A stretch of DNA of 25,983 nucleotides from JAIVHC01 sp049975505 (GTDB lineage Bacteria > Desulfobacterota > Desulfuromonadia > Desulfuromonadales > Desulfuromonadaceae). The stretch is taken from NCBI GenBank assembly GCA_049975505.1, contig JBNGCY010000032.1, positions 1-25,983 of the forward strand, written 5' to 3'. The stretch's first letter is position 1, and the number at the start of each line of letters is the position of its first letter. Below, one piece after another: positions 15,971 to 24,896 of this stretch. The notes under the pieces are model-generated. The model searched no databases and was not told where the DNA came from. It saw nothing but the letters and a program-made list of their open reading frames with translations. Both the position numbers and the translations under genes were made by a program.

Positions 15971-17449
15971 ATGAACACAGGTTTCCCCGAAGTTATCCCG
16001 TTACTGCGCTCAGGTGCGGCTCTAGTACTGCTTATCCTGAGTGCATGTTCTCCTTTTGTTGCCCCGCAGCGCGATCCGGTGCCACCTGATGTGCCCGCGA
16101 GCTTTTCTCTGCACACCCCGGAGATCCGGGAATCTGCAGGGGCGTGGTGGAGCGAGTTCGGTTCCGAGGACCTTAACCGCAGAGTCGAACAGGCCTTGCG
16201 CCATAATACCACCATCCGCGAGGCCTGGGCGCGCCTTCGTCAGAGCCGGGCTTTTGAGCGCATCGAGGGCGCGGCACTGCTGCCGGAACTGAGCTATACC
16301 GGCGAGGCCTCACATACGCGCCAGCATGAGCAGGGACACCCTTTAAGTACTGCGGAACAGTTCAGCCTTGCCCTCGCAGGGAGTTACGAGCTCGATATCT
16401 GGGGCAGGGTGCGTGCCAGCGTGCGTGCCGGGGAGGCAGCGGCTCTCTCAAGTGCTGCAGATCTACAGGCAGCCAGGGTCAGTATTGCGGCGACTGTAGT
16501 GGAAACCTGGATGGAACTCCAGACCCGGAAGGCTTCTTTCCCCCTGGCGCGCCACCAGTGGGAGGCCGCCAGGGATCAAGTGGAACTGATGCGCCAGCGC
16601 TATCTGAGAGGGGCGGCAAACAGCGAAGATCTTCTTGAACAGGAGCAGGAGGTCACCTCTTTGCGAACCAGCATGGAAAATATCCGCGAGCAGATCACCC
16701 GTCTCGAGTTCGAACTTGCGGTTCTGTGCGGGGACATGCCGCGCCTGCTGCCCGATTCCGACTCTATGCCTTCCTATCCCGCCGGAGAAAACCTGCCGGG
16801 CCTTGAACCTCTTGCCCCCATACGCGGGCTGGGTGTCCCCGCAGAGATGTTACGCCAGCGCCCGGATGTGCAGGCAGCACGCCTGCGTCTGCAGGAGAGC
16901 GACTGGAATGTAGCCGCAGCGCAGGCGGATTTGCTCCCGGCCCTGCGCCTGAGTGCCGATGGAAGTGTAAATGCCCCCCATCTTGACGAAGTATTTGACA
17001 GCTGGCTCGCAAACCTGGCCGCAAGTGTCACCGGCCCGGTGTTTGACGGAGGGCGCCGGCGCGCCGAGGTCGACAGAGCCCGTGCCGTAGTGGATGAACG
17101 CCTTGCGGCATATCGTGACACCGTCCTGAGCGCGCTTCAGGAGGTGGAGGTGGCGCTGGAGCAGGAACGCAGAGCGCGAATCCGTCTCCGGGAAGCCCGG
17201 CGCACCCTCGAACTGCGTGCGCAGATCCACACCCAGCAGCGCCTGCGCTATCTCAATGGCAATGACACCTATCTCAACCTTCTCAATGCACGCCAGAGCC
17301 TCGATTCCGGACGCCAGGATGTGTTACAGACCCGGTTTGAGCTGTATCAGGCGCGCGTTGCTCTGCACCGCGCTCTGGGGGGACGCATAACAGAACCTCA
17401 GAATACACAACCCGTAAAGGCACAGTATGCAGTGCCCGCCAAACTATAG
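15971..17449 (+). CDS. TolC/NodT-family outer-membrane efflux lipoprotein
   Basis: A 492-residue outer-membrane factor that forms the exit duct of a tripartite pump. A signal peptide ends in the lipobox LILSAC, with lipidated Cys26. Two OEP repeats follow: the first with GAWWSEFGSEDLNRRVEQAL, LDIWGRVRASVRAGEAAALS and a long helical region to about 245; the second with MLRQRPDVQAARLRLQ and LPALRLSADG, then SVTGPVFDGGRRRAEVDRAR. These RPDV and DGGRRR segments are hallmarks of NodT-type channels. The ATG at 15971 lacks a clear ribosome site. The membrane-fusion gene follows after 13 bases, so the three pump genes form one operon. Substrate unknown. Confidence 0.88.
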   Translation: MNTGFPEVIPLLRSGAALVLLILSACSPFVAPQRDPVPPDVPASFSLHTPEIRESAGAWWSEFGSEDLNRRVEQALRHNTTIREAWARLRQSRAFERIEGAALLPELSYTGEASHTRQHEQGHPLSTAEQFSLALAGSYELDIWGRVRASVRAGEAAALSSAADLQAARVSIAATVVETWMELQTRKASFPLARHQWEAARDQVELMRQRYLRGAANSEDLLEQEQEVTSLRTSMENIREQITRLEFELAVLCGDMPRLLPDSDSMPSYPAGENLPGLEPLAPIRGLGVPAEMLRQRPDVQAARLRLQESDWNVAAAQADLLPALRLSADGSVNAPHLDEVFDSWLANLAASVTGPVFDGGRRRAEVDRARAVVDERLAAYRDTVLSALQEVEVALEQERRARIRLREARRTLELRAQIHTQQRLRYLNGNDTYLNLLNARQSLDSGRQDVLQTRFELYQARVALHRALGGRITEPQNTQPVKAQYAVPAKL

Positions 17450-17462
17450 AGGGATATGAGCC

Positions 17463-18719
17463 ATGAGCAATAACGGGCAGATAAATCTTCCCGAAGAGCG
17501 GAATAAAAAAGGGCGCAAGAACGTGTCGCTGCGCATTATCGTAATAGTCCTGATTCTCCTGTGCGGGGTTGCGCTGGCGGTGTATCTGAAGAAAACGGCT
17601 CCGGTGGCAAGCAAAGCGCAGCCGAAAAAACAGGCCATCCTTGTGGATGTGGAGACTTTCGAGGCCGAGAGCCGCCGTCTGCGTATTCCTGCGCACGGCC
17701 AGGTGATCGCGGCACGTCAGCTAAAGTTGAGTCCTGAGGTGAGTGGCACAGTGGTGGAAATCAATCCCTCCTTTGAAGCCGGGGCAAAGCTGCGCGCCGG
17801 CACCCTGGTGTGTCGCATTGACCCACGCGATTATGAGATTGACATCGCTCTTAAAGAAGCGGCACTGCAAAAGGCGCAGGCCGCACTGGAGATCGAGCAG
17901 GGGCAGCAGCGCATTGCGCGCACAGAGTGGGAGATGTATCAGCGCGACCAGGGTGCAGATTCAGATACACAAATGCTCTCGGCGGATCTGGTACTGCGCA
18001 GGCCGGAGCTCAAACAGGCCCGTGCCGAGGTGGAAAACGCCCGCGCGGCGCTGAAACAGGCGCGTTTGAATCTCGAGCGTACCGAGATCCGTCTGCCCTT
18101 TGATGCCCTGGTGGTGGATGAGAATATTGAGGAGGGGAGCTATGTCAGTGCCCAGAGTGAAATTGCCACCCTCGCAGGCACTGACAGATTCTGGATCACC
18201 GCTACAGTACCCGTGGCAGAACTGCAGTGGGTGGATATGCAGACAGATGCCAAAGATCCGGAGAAGCAGGTGCATGTGCATATTCCCGCTTCATCGCAGA
18301 TGCGCACAGGAAGGATTGTCCGTCTCCTGGGGGATCTGAGCGAAGAGGGACGTATGGCTCAGATTCTTGTGGAGGTGCAGGATCCTCTGGATCTGAAGCG
18401 GCAGGCACATGAGCGCAAGCCCCTCTTGCTCGGAGCCTACCTGCAGCTTGATCTGCCCGGAAAAAAGGTTGCAGGAGTTACGCCCCTGCCGCGCGCCGCA
18501 GTACATAACGGCAATCAGATCTGGATCGCAACCCCGGATGGAACCCTGGAGATCCGTACGGTTGAGGTGCTGCGCCGCACCAAAGATAAGGTTTACATCC
18601 AGCATGGGCTTGATTCGGAAGAGAAGGTGATTACTTCCACCCTCGCGTATGCGGTCGATGGGATGGCGGTGCAGGAAAACACCTCCATGCCGCAGAAAAA
18701 AGACAGGACTGCGGAATAA
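17463..18719 (+). CDS. RND efflux periplasmic adaptor (membrane-fusion protein)
   Basis: A 418-residue HlyD/AcrA-family adaptor that links the inner-membrane pump to the outer-membrane channel. A basic N-terminus is followed by a membrane anchor at about 22-43 (IIVIVLILLCGVALAVYL) with no lipobox. The lipoyl half-motif SPEVSGTVVEINPSFEAGAK is followed by a coiled-coil hairpin (about 125-205), the second lipoyl half (IRLPFDALVVDENIEEGSYV), a beta-barrel and a membrane-proximal domain (LPRAAVHNGNQIWIATPDG). The stop TAA shares its last base with the ATG of the pump gene, implying coupled translation. Confidence 0.9.
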   Translation: MSNNGQINLPEERNKKGRKNVSLRIIVIVLILLCGVALAVYLKKTAPVASKAQPKKQAILVDVETFEAESRRLRIPAHGQVIAARQLKLSPEVSGTVVEINPSFEAGAKLRAGTLVCRIDPRDYEIDIALKEAALQKAQAALEIEQGQQRIARTEWEMYQRDQGADSDTQMLSADLVLRRPELKQARAEVENARAALKQARLNLERTEIRLPFDALVVDENIEEGSYVSAQSEIATLAGTDRFWITATVPVAELQWVDMQTDAKDPEKQVHVHIPASSQMRTGRIVRLLGDLSEEGRMAQILVEVQDPLDLKRQAHERKPLLLGAYLQLDLPGKKVAGVTPLPRAAVHNGNQIWIATPDGTLEIRTVEVLRRTKDKVYIQHGLDSEEKVITSTLAYAVDGMAVQENTSMPQKKDRTAE

Positions 18720-21700
18720 TGGGCGCAGAAAAGCATACACTCGAGCGTGGCCCGGTTGCATGGATGGCGGGCAATTCGGTAGCGGCGAATCTGCTCATGC
18801 TCCTCCTCCTTGTGGGCGGGCTTCTGGTGGGGACAAACCTGAAGCAGGAGGTGTTCCCCGATTTCGACCTCGATATTGTCACCATCTCAGTGGTGTATCC
18901 CGGTGCCAGCCCCGAAGAGGTGGAGCAGGGGATCATCCTCTCCATCGAGGACGCAGTCCAGGGCCTCGATGGGGTCAAGGAGGTCACCTCCAGCGCCCAG
19001 GAGGGGATGGGGCGCGTCACCGTGGAGCTGCTCCTGGGTGAGGATCTGCAGAAGCTCGCACGCGATATCGAGAGCGAAGTGGATCGCATCACCAGTTTCC
19101 CTGAAGAGGCCGAGGAGCCGGAAATCACCGTAGTAAGCCGTAAACGCGAGGTGGTTACCCTGATTCTCTACGCTGAGCAGGACATGCGCACCCTGCATAA
19201 CCTCTCGGAAAGTCTGCGCGATTTCCTCCTCCAGGACAAAGGGATCACCCAGGTTGAACTCTCCGGGGTGCGCGATCTCGAAATCGCTATTGAAGTGCCG
19301 CAGGAGGAACTGCGCCGCTATGATCTGACCCTGGATGAAATCGCCACCCGGGTGCGCCAGACCTCCCTTGAACTCCCCGGTGGCGGTATAGATGGCGTCG
19401 GCGGCGAGGTGCTGGTGCGTATGACCGAGCGGCGTGACTATGGATATGAGTTTGTCGATATCCCCATCATCAGCCGTGCGGATGGTACGCTGGTGCGCTT
19501 GGGCGATATAGCCGAGGTAATCGACGGCTACGAAGACAGCGACTACTATGCCACCTACGCCGGGCAGCCCGCGGTGATGCTCAATGTGTACCGCATCGGG
19601 GATCAGACCCCCACCGGAGTTTCCAATGCGGTGCAGCGCCGCCTTGAACAGTGGCGCGCCGAGGTCCTGCCTCCGGGGATCGGAGTTTCAGTTCTGAATG
19701 ACCGCTCCGAGGTCTATACCCAGCGCGCCGATCTGCTCATGCGCAATGCGTTCATGGGGTTGGCCCTGGTGCTGATACTCCTGAGCATCTTTCTCGAGGC
19801 GCGTCTGGCATTCTGGGTCACCATGGGTATCCCCGTTTCGTTTCTGGGCGGATTCTATCTCATCGCCGCGCATGGGGTGAGTATCAACATGATCTCGATG
19901 TTCGCCTTTATCATCGCCCTGGGGATAGTGGTGGATGATGCCATTGTGGTGGGCGAGAATATCTACAAGATGCGTCAGAGCGGCATGGCGTTTCACCGCG
20001 CCGCCGTGGCCGGAGTGCGTGAAGTGGCGGTGCCGGTTACCTTCAGCGTTCTTACCAACATAGTCGCGTTTCTCCCGCTGTACTTTGTCCCCGGCACCAT
20101 GGGGAAGGTGATGATGGTGATCCCGGTGGTGGTGATCAGCGTGTTTATCATCTCCCTGGTGGAATCGCTTTTTGTCCTGCCGGCACATCTCGGGCACCTG
20201 AGTTCCAAAAGGCGTGACTACGGATTTATGGCATGGCTGCATCGGCGCCAGCAGCGCTTCAGTCTGTGGTTCAAACATATGGTTGAAACCTGGTACGGCC
20301 CCCTGCTGGACAAGGTTCTGCATACGCGCTACATTACCATTGCATGCGCGGTTGCTATCCTGATGATCACCTTTGCATATGTCAGCAGCGGACGCATGGG
20401 GATGACCCTTTTCCCCAAGGTGGAATCGGATTTTGCCCAGGCATCCCTTACCCTCCCTTACGGCGTCCCGGTGGAACTCACTCAGGAAAAGAGTGAGCGT
20501 CTGGTCAAGGCGGCGCGGCGCGTGGCGGCGCGTTATGACAGTGAAAAACAGGTGGAGGGAGTCTTCGTCGAAATCGGAGAAGAGGGAAGCCACAGCGCCC
20601 GGGTGCGGGTGTTCATGACCGAGCCTGAAATACGTCCGGTTTCAACCGAGCAGTTCACGCGGGAATGGCGCGAAGAGGTGGGCGCCATGGCAGGGATCGA
20701 AAATTTGCGCTTTGCCTCGGATACTGGCGGTCCCGGATCCGGAGCGGCGATCACCATTGAACTCAGTCACCTGGATATTAACGTGCTGGAGCAGGCGAGC
20801 GCGGAACTGGCACAGGCCTTGGAACACTATCCCCAGGTGAGCGATATCGATGACGGTTTCGCACCGGGGAAGCAACAGCTCGATTTAACCCTCACCGAGC
20901 ATGCACGCAGTCTGGGGCTTACAGTACGTGATGTCGCCCTGCAGATAAGGCATGCGTACGACGGTGCTGAAGTGCTGCGCCAGCAGCGCGGGCGCAACGA
21001 AGTGACGGTGAATGTTATGCTCAAGGAGGCGGAACGGGATACGGAATACTCTTTCGAGAATATGCTGATCCGGACTCCGGGCGGCGGAGAAATCCCTCTG
21101 CTCGAAGCAGTAAATATCGAACGCGGACGTGCGTATATTACTATTGATCGGCGCAACGGACGGCGCATTGTCACGGTTAGCGCGGATGTAACCCCGCGCC
21201 CCATGGCAGGACAGATACTGCGGAGTCTGGAAGAGGAGACCCTGCCACGTCTGCTTGAGCGCCATGCCGGATTGAGCTATTCCTACGAAGGACGCCAGGC
21301 GGATATGGCTGAGAGCATGAGCGGCTTGATGCGCGGTCTGCTCCTGGCTCTGATGCTGATCTATGTCCTGCTCGCGGTGCCGTTCCGCAGCTATGCCCAG
21401 CCGTTTATCATCATGGTTGCGATCCCCTTCGGAATGATCGGGGCGACGGTAGGGCATATCCTCATGGGCTACAGTCTGAGTATCATGAGCATGTTCGGGG
21501 TTGTCGCCCTCTCGGGGGTGGTGGTGAACGACTCCCTCGTTCTCATCGATTTTGCCAATCGCCGCCGGCGCGAATACGGAGAGTCTCCCCATGACGCGGT
21601 TCTGGCGGCGGGGATTATGCGTTTCAGACCCATCATGCTCACCACCCTCACCACCTTCTGCGGCCTTGCGCCCATGATCTTTGAAACCTCACGCCAGGCG

Positions 21701-21847
21701 CGCTTTCTCATCCCCATGGCGATCTCCCTGGGTTTCGGGATCCTGTTTGCCACGGTGATTGCCTTGCTTCTGGTACCAGTGCTGTATATGGTGGTGGAGG
21801 ATCTGCATGATAAATACCGAGCGTTGACTCCGGATTCAAGCGATTAA
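18719..21847 (+). CDS. RND-family multidrug efflux permease
   Basis: A 1042-residue inner-membrane pump of the AcrB/HAE type, about the standard length. Twelve TM helices in two repeats flank two large periplasmic loops. The proton-relay pair is D406-D407 in GIVVDDAIVVGENIYKM (TM4), matching AcrB D407/D408. The N-terminal VFPDFDLDIVTISVVYPGAS and GASPEEVEQ segments, and ALSGVVVNDSLVLIDF in repeat two, are family hallmarks. It follows the adaptor gene directly. The substrate cannot be told from sequence. A Nudix gene starts 15 bases downstream, so at least two more genes probably ride on this transcript. Confidence 0.92.
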   Translation: MGAEKHTLERGPVAWMAGNSVAANLLMLLLLVGGLLVGTNLKQEVFPDFDLDIVTISVVYPGASPEEVEQGIILSIEDAVQGLDGVKEVTSSAQEGMGRVTVELLLGEDLQKLARDIESEVDRITSFPEEAEEPEITVVSRKREVVTLILYAEQDMRTLHNLSESLRDFLLQDKGITQVELSGVRDLEIAIEVPQEELRRYDLTLDEIATRVRQTSLELPGGGIDGVGGEVLVRMTERRDYGYEFVDIPIISRADGTLVRLGDIAEVIDGYEDSDYYATYAGQPAVMLNVYRIGDQTPTGVSNAVQRRLEQWRAEVLPPGIGVSVLNDRSEVYTQRADLLMRNAFMGLALVLILLSIFLEARLAFWVTMGIPVSFLGGFYLIAAHGVSINMISMFAFIIALGIVVDDAIVVGENIYKMRQSGMAFHRAAVAGVREVAVPVTFSVLTNIVAFLPLYFVPGTMGKVMMVIPVVVISVFIISLVESLFVLPAHLGHLSSKRRDYGFMAWLHRRQQRFSLWFKHMVETWYGPLLDKVLHTRYITIACAVAILMITFAYVSSGRMGMTLFPKVESDFAQASLTLPYGVPVELTQEKSERLVKAARRVAARYDSEKQVEGVFVEIGEEGSHSARVRVFMTEPEIRPVSTEQFTREWREEVGAMAGIENLRFASDTGGPGSGAAITIELSHLDINVLEQASAELAQALEHYPQVSDIDDGFAPGKQQLDLTLTEHARSLGLTVRDVALQIRHAYDGAEVLRQQRGRNEVTVNVMLKEAERDTEYSFENMLIRTPGGGEIPLLEAVNIERGRAYITIDRRNGRRIVTVSADVTPRPMAGQILRSLEEETLPRLLERHAGLSYSYEGRQADMAESMSGLMRGLLLALMLIYVLLAVPFRSYAQPFIIMVAIPFGMIGATVGHILMGYSLSIMSMFGVVALSGVVVNDSLVLIDFANRRRREYGESPHDAVLAAGIMRFRPIMLTTLTTFCGLAPMIFETSRQARFLIPMAISLGFGILFATVIALLLVPVLYMVVEDLHDKYRALTPDSSD

Positions 21848-21862
21848 TATGGAGGTTTGGTT

Positions 21863-22291
21863 ATGGAGATAACCCAGGTTGTTACCGCGTTTTTGCGCCA
21901 TAAAGGCAGGATCCTCCTTCTGCAGCGCAGCTCAGAAGTGGGGACATATCGCGGTTGCTGGGCCGGAATAAGCGGACATCTCGAAGGAGATACCCCGCTG
22001 GAGCGGGCATTTGTGGAAATTGAAGAGGAAACCGGACTCAAACCCGATGTTCTGCATCTTGTCACTTACGCAGACCCTCTTGAGATTGTGGATCACTCCA
22101 TCAAGCGCCACTGGCGCATTCATCCTTTTCTGTTTGAGGTGGTGACCCCGCATGTCGAGATTGAAACGGACTGGGAGCATCGCGACTGGCGTTGGGTGGA
22201 ACCGGAGGAGATGAAACGTTTTGCCACTGTCCCCCGTCTGATCCAAACCCTGGAGGCGTGTCTGGAGCGGGAACAGCATGGATGCAGCTGA
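21863..22291 (+). CDS. Nudix-family protein with a shortened Nudix box
   Basis: A 142-residue single-domain Nudix-fold protein. Nudix enzymes cleave nucleoside diphosphates linked to another group, X. The Nudix box region reads GHLEGDTPLERAFVEIEEET. Against the usual Gx5Ex7REUxEExGU, it is one residue shorter before the first acid (GDT instead of PGET), and the Arg of RE is Val, but the metal-binding EIEEE cluster is kept. Activity is likely but the substrate is unknown. The ATG at 21863 has GGAGG 7 bases upstream; the frame extends two codons further to a TTG. It overlaps the next gene, an eIF2B-like protein, by 14 bases. A Nudix domain fused or paired with that fold is known in some archaea, so the two probably act together. 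Confidence 0.8.
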   Translation: MEITQVVTAFLRHKGRILLLQRSSEVGTYRGCWAGISGHLEGDTPLERAFVEIEEETGLKPDVLHLVTYADPLEIVDHSIKRHWRIHPFLFEVVTPHVEIETDWEHRDWRWVEPEEMKRFATVPRLIQTLEACLEREQHGCS

Positions 22292-23138
22292 GTTCAAAGC
22301 CAGGTGCAAAACCCTGCGGGCGGACCGTGCCCATGGTGCGAGTGTCCTGGCGCGGCAGGCGCTGGAAATTCTTCAGCAGAGTGCCGCTACTCTGGACGGA
22401 GTGGAGGTGCAGGAGTTCTGCACCACTATGCAGGAGCGCTGCACAGCTTTAGCCCGGGTGCGTCCGAGCATGGCGGTGGTGGCTACCCAGGTGGAGCGCT
22501 GGCGTAACGAGCTGAAGCGCGTATGTACTGATGGGAAGGATGCGGGACGTGTGCGCCGCGATATGGCGGCATATGCGGCGCAGATGATTCAGGCCTCACT
22601 CTTGGCTTGTGATGCGGCCGCGGAACATATGGTTTCTGTAGTTAAACCCCGGCAGACCATCATTACCCTGAGCAGCAGTTCCACCCTCAACGCCACCTTT
22701 GCGCGCCTGGCGCAGAATGTGCGCTTCATTATTGCCGAATCACGGCCTCTCAATGAGGGGGTGGCTGTGGCGCAGCATCTGCTGGAGCGCGGTTTCGATG
22801 TCACCCTGATTACCGAGGCGCAGTTGGGCTTGTTCGTTGAACGCGCAGATATCGCTCTTATCGGTGCAGATACGGTTCTCGCAGACGGCAGCGTGGTGAA
22901 TAAAGCGGGGAGTTATCTCCTCGCCCTTGCGGCAAAGGCCGCCGGGGTTCCTCTCTACGCCTGCCATGAGAGCTTCAAGGAGTGCCCCCTGGAGTGGGAT
23001 GAGTTCGAGATTGAAGGCATGGATGTAGTGGAACTCGGGCACCCGGAGATACTGGCTGCCGCGCAGCGCAACCTGTATTTCGACTGCACCCCGCCCCATC
23101 TCATCCACGCCCGGGTCACCGAGCATGGGGTGGTGTAG
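22278..23138 (+). CDS. eIF2B-alpha/ribose-1,5-bisphosphate isomerase-fold protein lacking the catalytic Cys
   Basis: A 286-residue protein of the IF-2B family (eIF2B alpha/beta/delta, MtnA and ribose-1,5-bisphosphate isomerase). An N-terminal helical domain (about 1-115) leads to a Rossmann-like domain with TIITLSSSSTLNATF (127-141), AESRPLNEG (153-161) and IGADTVLADGSVVNKAGSYL (195-214). The GAD...DG..NK signature and the sugar-phosphate ESRP segment are conserved. The catalytic cysteine of MtnA and the isomerase (THCN/S context) is Ser132 here, in TLSSS, so isomerase activity is doubtful while phosphosugar or nucleotide binding remains plausible. The start overlaps the Nudix gene. The function is unknown; it is certainly not a translation factor in the eukaryotic sense. 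Confidence 0.8.
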   Translation: MDAAEFKARCKTLRADRAHGASVLARQALEILQQSAATLDGVEVQEFCTTMQERCTALARVRPSMAVVATQVERWRNELKRVCTDGKDAGRVRRDMAAYAAQMIQASLLACDAAAEHMVSVVKPRQTIITLSSSSTLNATFARLAQNVRFIIAESRPLNEGVAVAQHLLERGFDVTLITEAQLGLFVERADIALIGADTVLADGSVVNKAGSYLLALAAKAAGVPLYACHESFKECPLEWDEFEIEGMDVVELGHPEILAAAQRNLYFDCTPPHLIHARVTEHGVV

Positions 23139-23182
23139 GGGACAGAGAGACTTTTAACCACCGCCAGCGTAAATAACCACCA

Positions 23183-23282
23183 GGGTGCACGCAGTGCACC
23201 CCTACAATTGCATAGCAACATATGGTGGTTCTTGTTCATCGTACATACGCACCGCACCCGTAGGGGCGCACGGCGTGCGCCC
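23183..23282. repeat. Two palindromes of the GTAGGGGYGCAC family, in inverted orientation
   Basis: The first hairpin is GGGTGCAC/GTGCACCC (23183-23201, loop GCA) followed by CCTAC. The second is GGGCGCAC/GTGCGCCC (23264-23282, loop GGC) preceded by GTAG. Together they face each other across about 60 bases. They belong to the same family as the hairpin at the atpR end. They lie in the 273-base gap between the eIF2B-like gene and the M24 peptidase gene, which converge. Confidence 0.7.
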
Positions 23283-23331
23283 GTATTTGCAACGCACAAA
23301 CGCACCAATTAGGCACGATCATGGGCAGTGA

Positions 23332-23398
23332 GTAGGGTGGGCACTGCCCACCTTGTTTGGAACGCAATGGGTTATGTGGTGGGCGGTGCCCACCCTAC
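23332..23398. repeat. 67-bp composite palindrome with 21-bp inverted ends
   Basis: The ends, 23332-23352 (GTAGGGTGGGCACTGCCCACC) bar one base and 23378-23398, are reverse complements at 20 of 21 positions, and each end is itself a hairpin (GGTGGGC/GCCCACC). The unit resembles a short non-autonomous element built from REP-like halves. Between convergent genes it could stop transcription from both sides. Confidence 0.65.
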
Positions 23399-23411
23399 GT
23401 GGTGTGTTAGT

Positions 23412-24608
23412 CTACCCCTTAACCGGAATCAGTCCCGGATGATTCCCGGTCAGGCTTTCTCCCCCTTCAGGTGTTACCAGGAACGTGTTTTCCGTTCCCA
23501 CCATGCCGATCCCCGCGAGACCTTTCTTGGGCTCAATCGCAATCAGCATGTTCTCCTGCAGCGGTTCATCAAATCCCTTCGCAATCACGGGCCACTCATC
23601 CACGTGCAGCCCGATCCCGTGGCCGAGGAAAGCGGCCTGGCGCGCGCCGAAACCCATGAAATTCTGCATGAATTCCGCTTCTAGTTTTTCCGTTACTGAC
23701 GCAAAGATTTCCGCTGGTATTGCACCGGGTTTGAGCATTGCAGCGGTTTCATCCTGAATCGCTATACAGCGTTTATGGATCTCCACCGCTTCCTGTGGCA
23801 GTTCGCCATCAAATACGTAGGTCATGGTCTTGTCGGTGTTGTAACCGTCCACGCCACAACATACATCCACAAACACCAGATCCCCTTTGCGTAGCAAACG
23901 TTCACGGCTTCCGAGCAGGGGAACCGCGGGGCTCATGCCATAATTGCCACCGGGACCATCGAAGTAGGTGGGGTAGATGGAGCTCTCGCCAAAACACAGA
24001 TGCCCGATGAGCATTTCGGTGTCGTACATGCCGAAGCGCGCAATGCCGTGATGTCCTTCAGCCACCATTACCGGATACAGCTCACTGGCGAATTGCGCTT
24101 CACTGATCCCCTCTTTAAGCAGTTCCGGAATGCGCTGTTCCAGAATGCGTTGATGAATTACTCCGGCCTTGCGCATGCGCTCCAATTCGTAGTCCGATTT
24201 TACCGCGCGTACCCTCGCGATTGTCATATCTGCGGGCTTGGGAGTGGTGCACTGGAAGTGTTTGTTGAAACGCTGGAACGCCGACAGAGGCAGGCGCTCT
24301 CCCTCTACGTGAATCACCTCAGGGAGGACGTCAAAGGTGGCAGCCGCATCGCGAAAGCTGCCCATCTGGCGGATGGTTGGGAATTCCGACTCATCCTGCG
24401 CACGCTGAATACTGCGCCGTACCCAGTAGCTGGCGTCCTGCTCCCTGGGGATAAGGAGGACTGCATCCTGCATGGTGCCGGTAAAATAGAACTGATTTAC
24501 TTTGCTGAAGATGGCGAGGAGTTCCCATTCGGGATGATCCTGATCCATGCGCTGGCGTAATGCCTGCATACGCGTGCTTAATTCACTTGCAGGTACTTTA
24601 TGGGACAT
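23412..24608 (-). CDS. M24-family metallopeptidase (Xaa-Pro aminopeptidase-like)
   Basis: A 398-residue two-domain protein: a creatinase-type N-terminal domain (about 10-130) and a pita-bread catalytic domain (about 135-395). The five dinuclear-metal ligands are in place: D248 and D259 (FVDVCCGVDGYNTD), H330 (GHGIGLHVDE), E359 (LIAIEPKK) and E373 (GTENTFLV). The family removes an N-terminal residue before proline or cleaves related dipeptides; exact specificity cannot be assigned. There is no signal peptide, so it is cytosolic. GAGGAG precedes the ATG. It is a single gene, divergent from the diguanylate cyclase and convergent on the eIF2B-like gene. Confidence 0.88.
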   Translation of the reverse strand: MSHKVPASELSTRMQALRQRMDQDHPEWELLAIFSKVNQFYFTGTMQDAVLLIPREQDASYWVRRSIQRAQDESEFPTIRQMGSFRDAAATFDVLPEVIHVEGERLPLSAFQRFNKHFQCTTPKPADMTIARVRAVKSDYELERMRKAGVIHQRILEQRIPELLKEGISEAQFASELYPVMVAEGHHGIARFGMYDTEMLIGHLCFGESSIYPTYFDGPGGNYGMSPAVPLLGSRERLLRKGDLVFVDVCCGVDGYNTDKTMTYVFDGELPQEAVEIHKRCIAIQDETAAMLKPGAIPAEIFASVTEKLEAEFMQNFMGFGARQAAFLGHGIGLHVDEWPVIAKGFDEPLQENMLIAIEPKKGLAGIGMVGTENTFLVTPEGGESLTGNHPGLIPVKG

Positions 24609-24688
24609 GTTTTATCTCCTCTGTACGGTTCAAATGTAACCACGGGGATGATTTGTTCAGATGTTATGCAATGCTTAAAAACGTCGTT

Positions 24689-24760
24689 CTACTACGTCCT
24701 GTGGCAGGATTGTTGCAAAATTACCTACTACGTCCTGTGGCAGGATTGTTGCAAAATTAC
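24689..24760. repeat. Perfect tandem duplication of a 36-bp unit
   Basis: Bases 24689-24724 and 24725-24760 are identical and directly abutting. Each unit begins CTACTACGTCCTGTGGCAGG and ends in GTTGCAAAATTAC, and carries a small hairpin TCCTG-TGG-CAGGA. It lies in the 288-base gap between the divergent M24 peptidase and diguanylate cyclase genes, in a locally AT-rich stretch, possibly within promoter sequence. No spacer separates the copies. I see no other gene in 24609-24896. Confidence 0.9.
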
Positions 24761-24896
24761 GCCTTGATTGCAAATGTTCATATATTTTGACGCCAATAAT
24801 CATGGGCTTTATGGGGGTTTGGCGTGTTTTGTGTAGTATCTTCCGTGTTTTTACGTAGCTGATAGTGGGATACTGCACCCAGATAGGGGAAATACG

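Noticed and set aside
22278..23138. Confident call as ribose-1,5-bisphosphate isomerase or MtnA
   Set aside because: The catalytic cysteine position is Ser132 (TLSSS), so I kept only the family fold.
24689..24760. CRISPR-like 36-bp repeats
   Set aside because: The length fits a CRISPR repeat, but there are only two copies, directly abutting with no spacer, and no cas gene is nearby.
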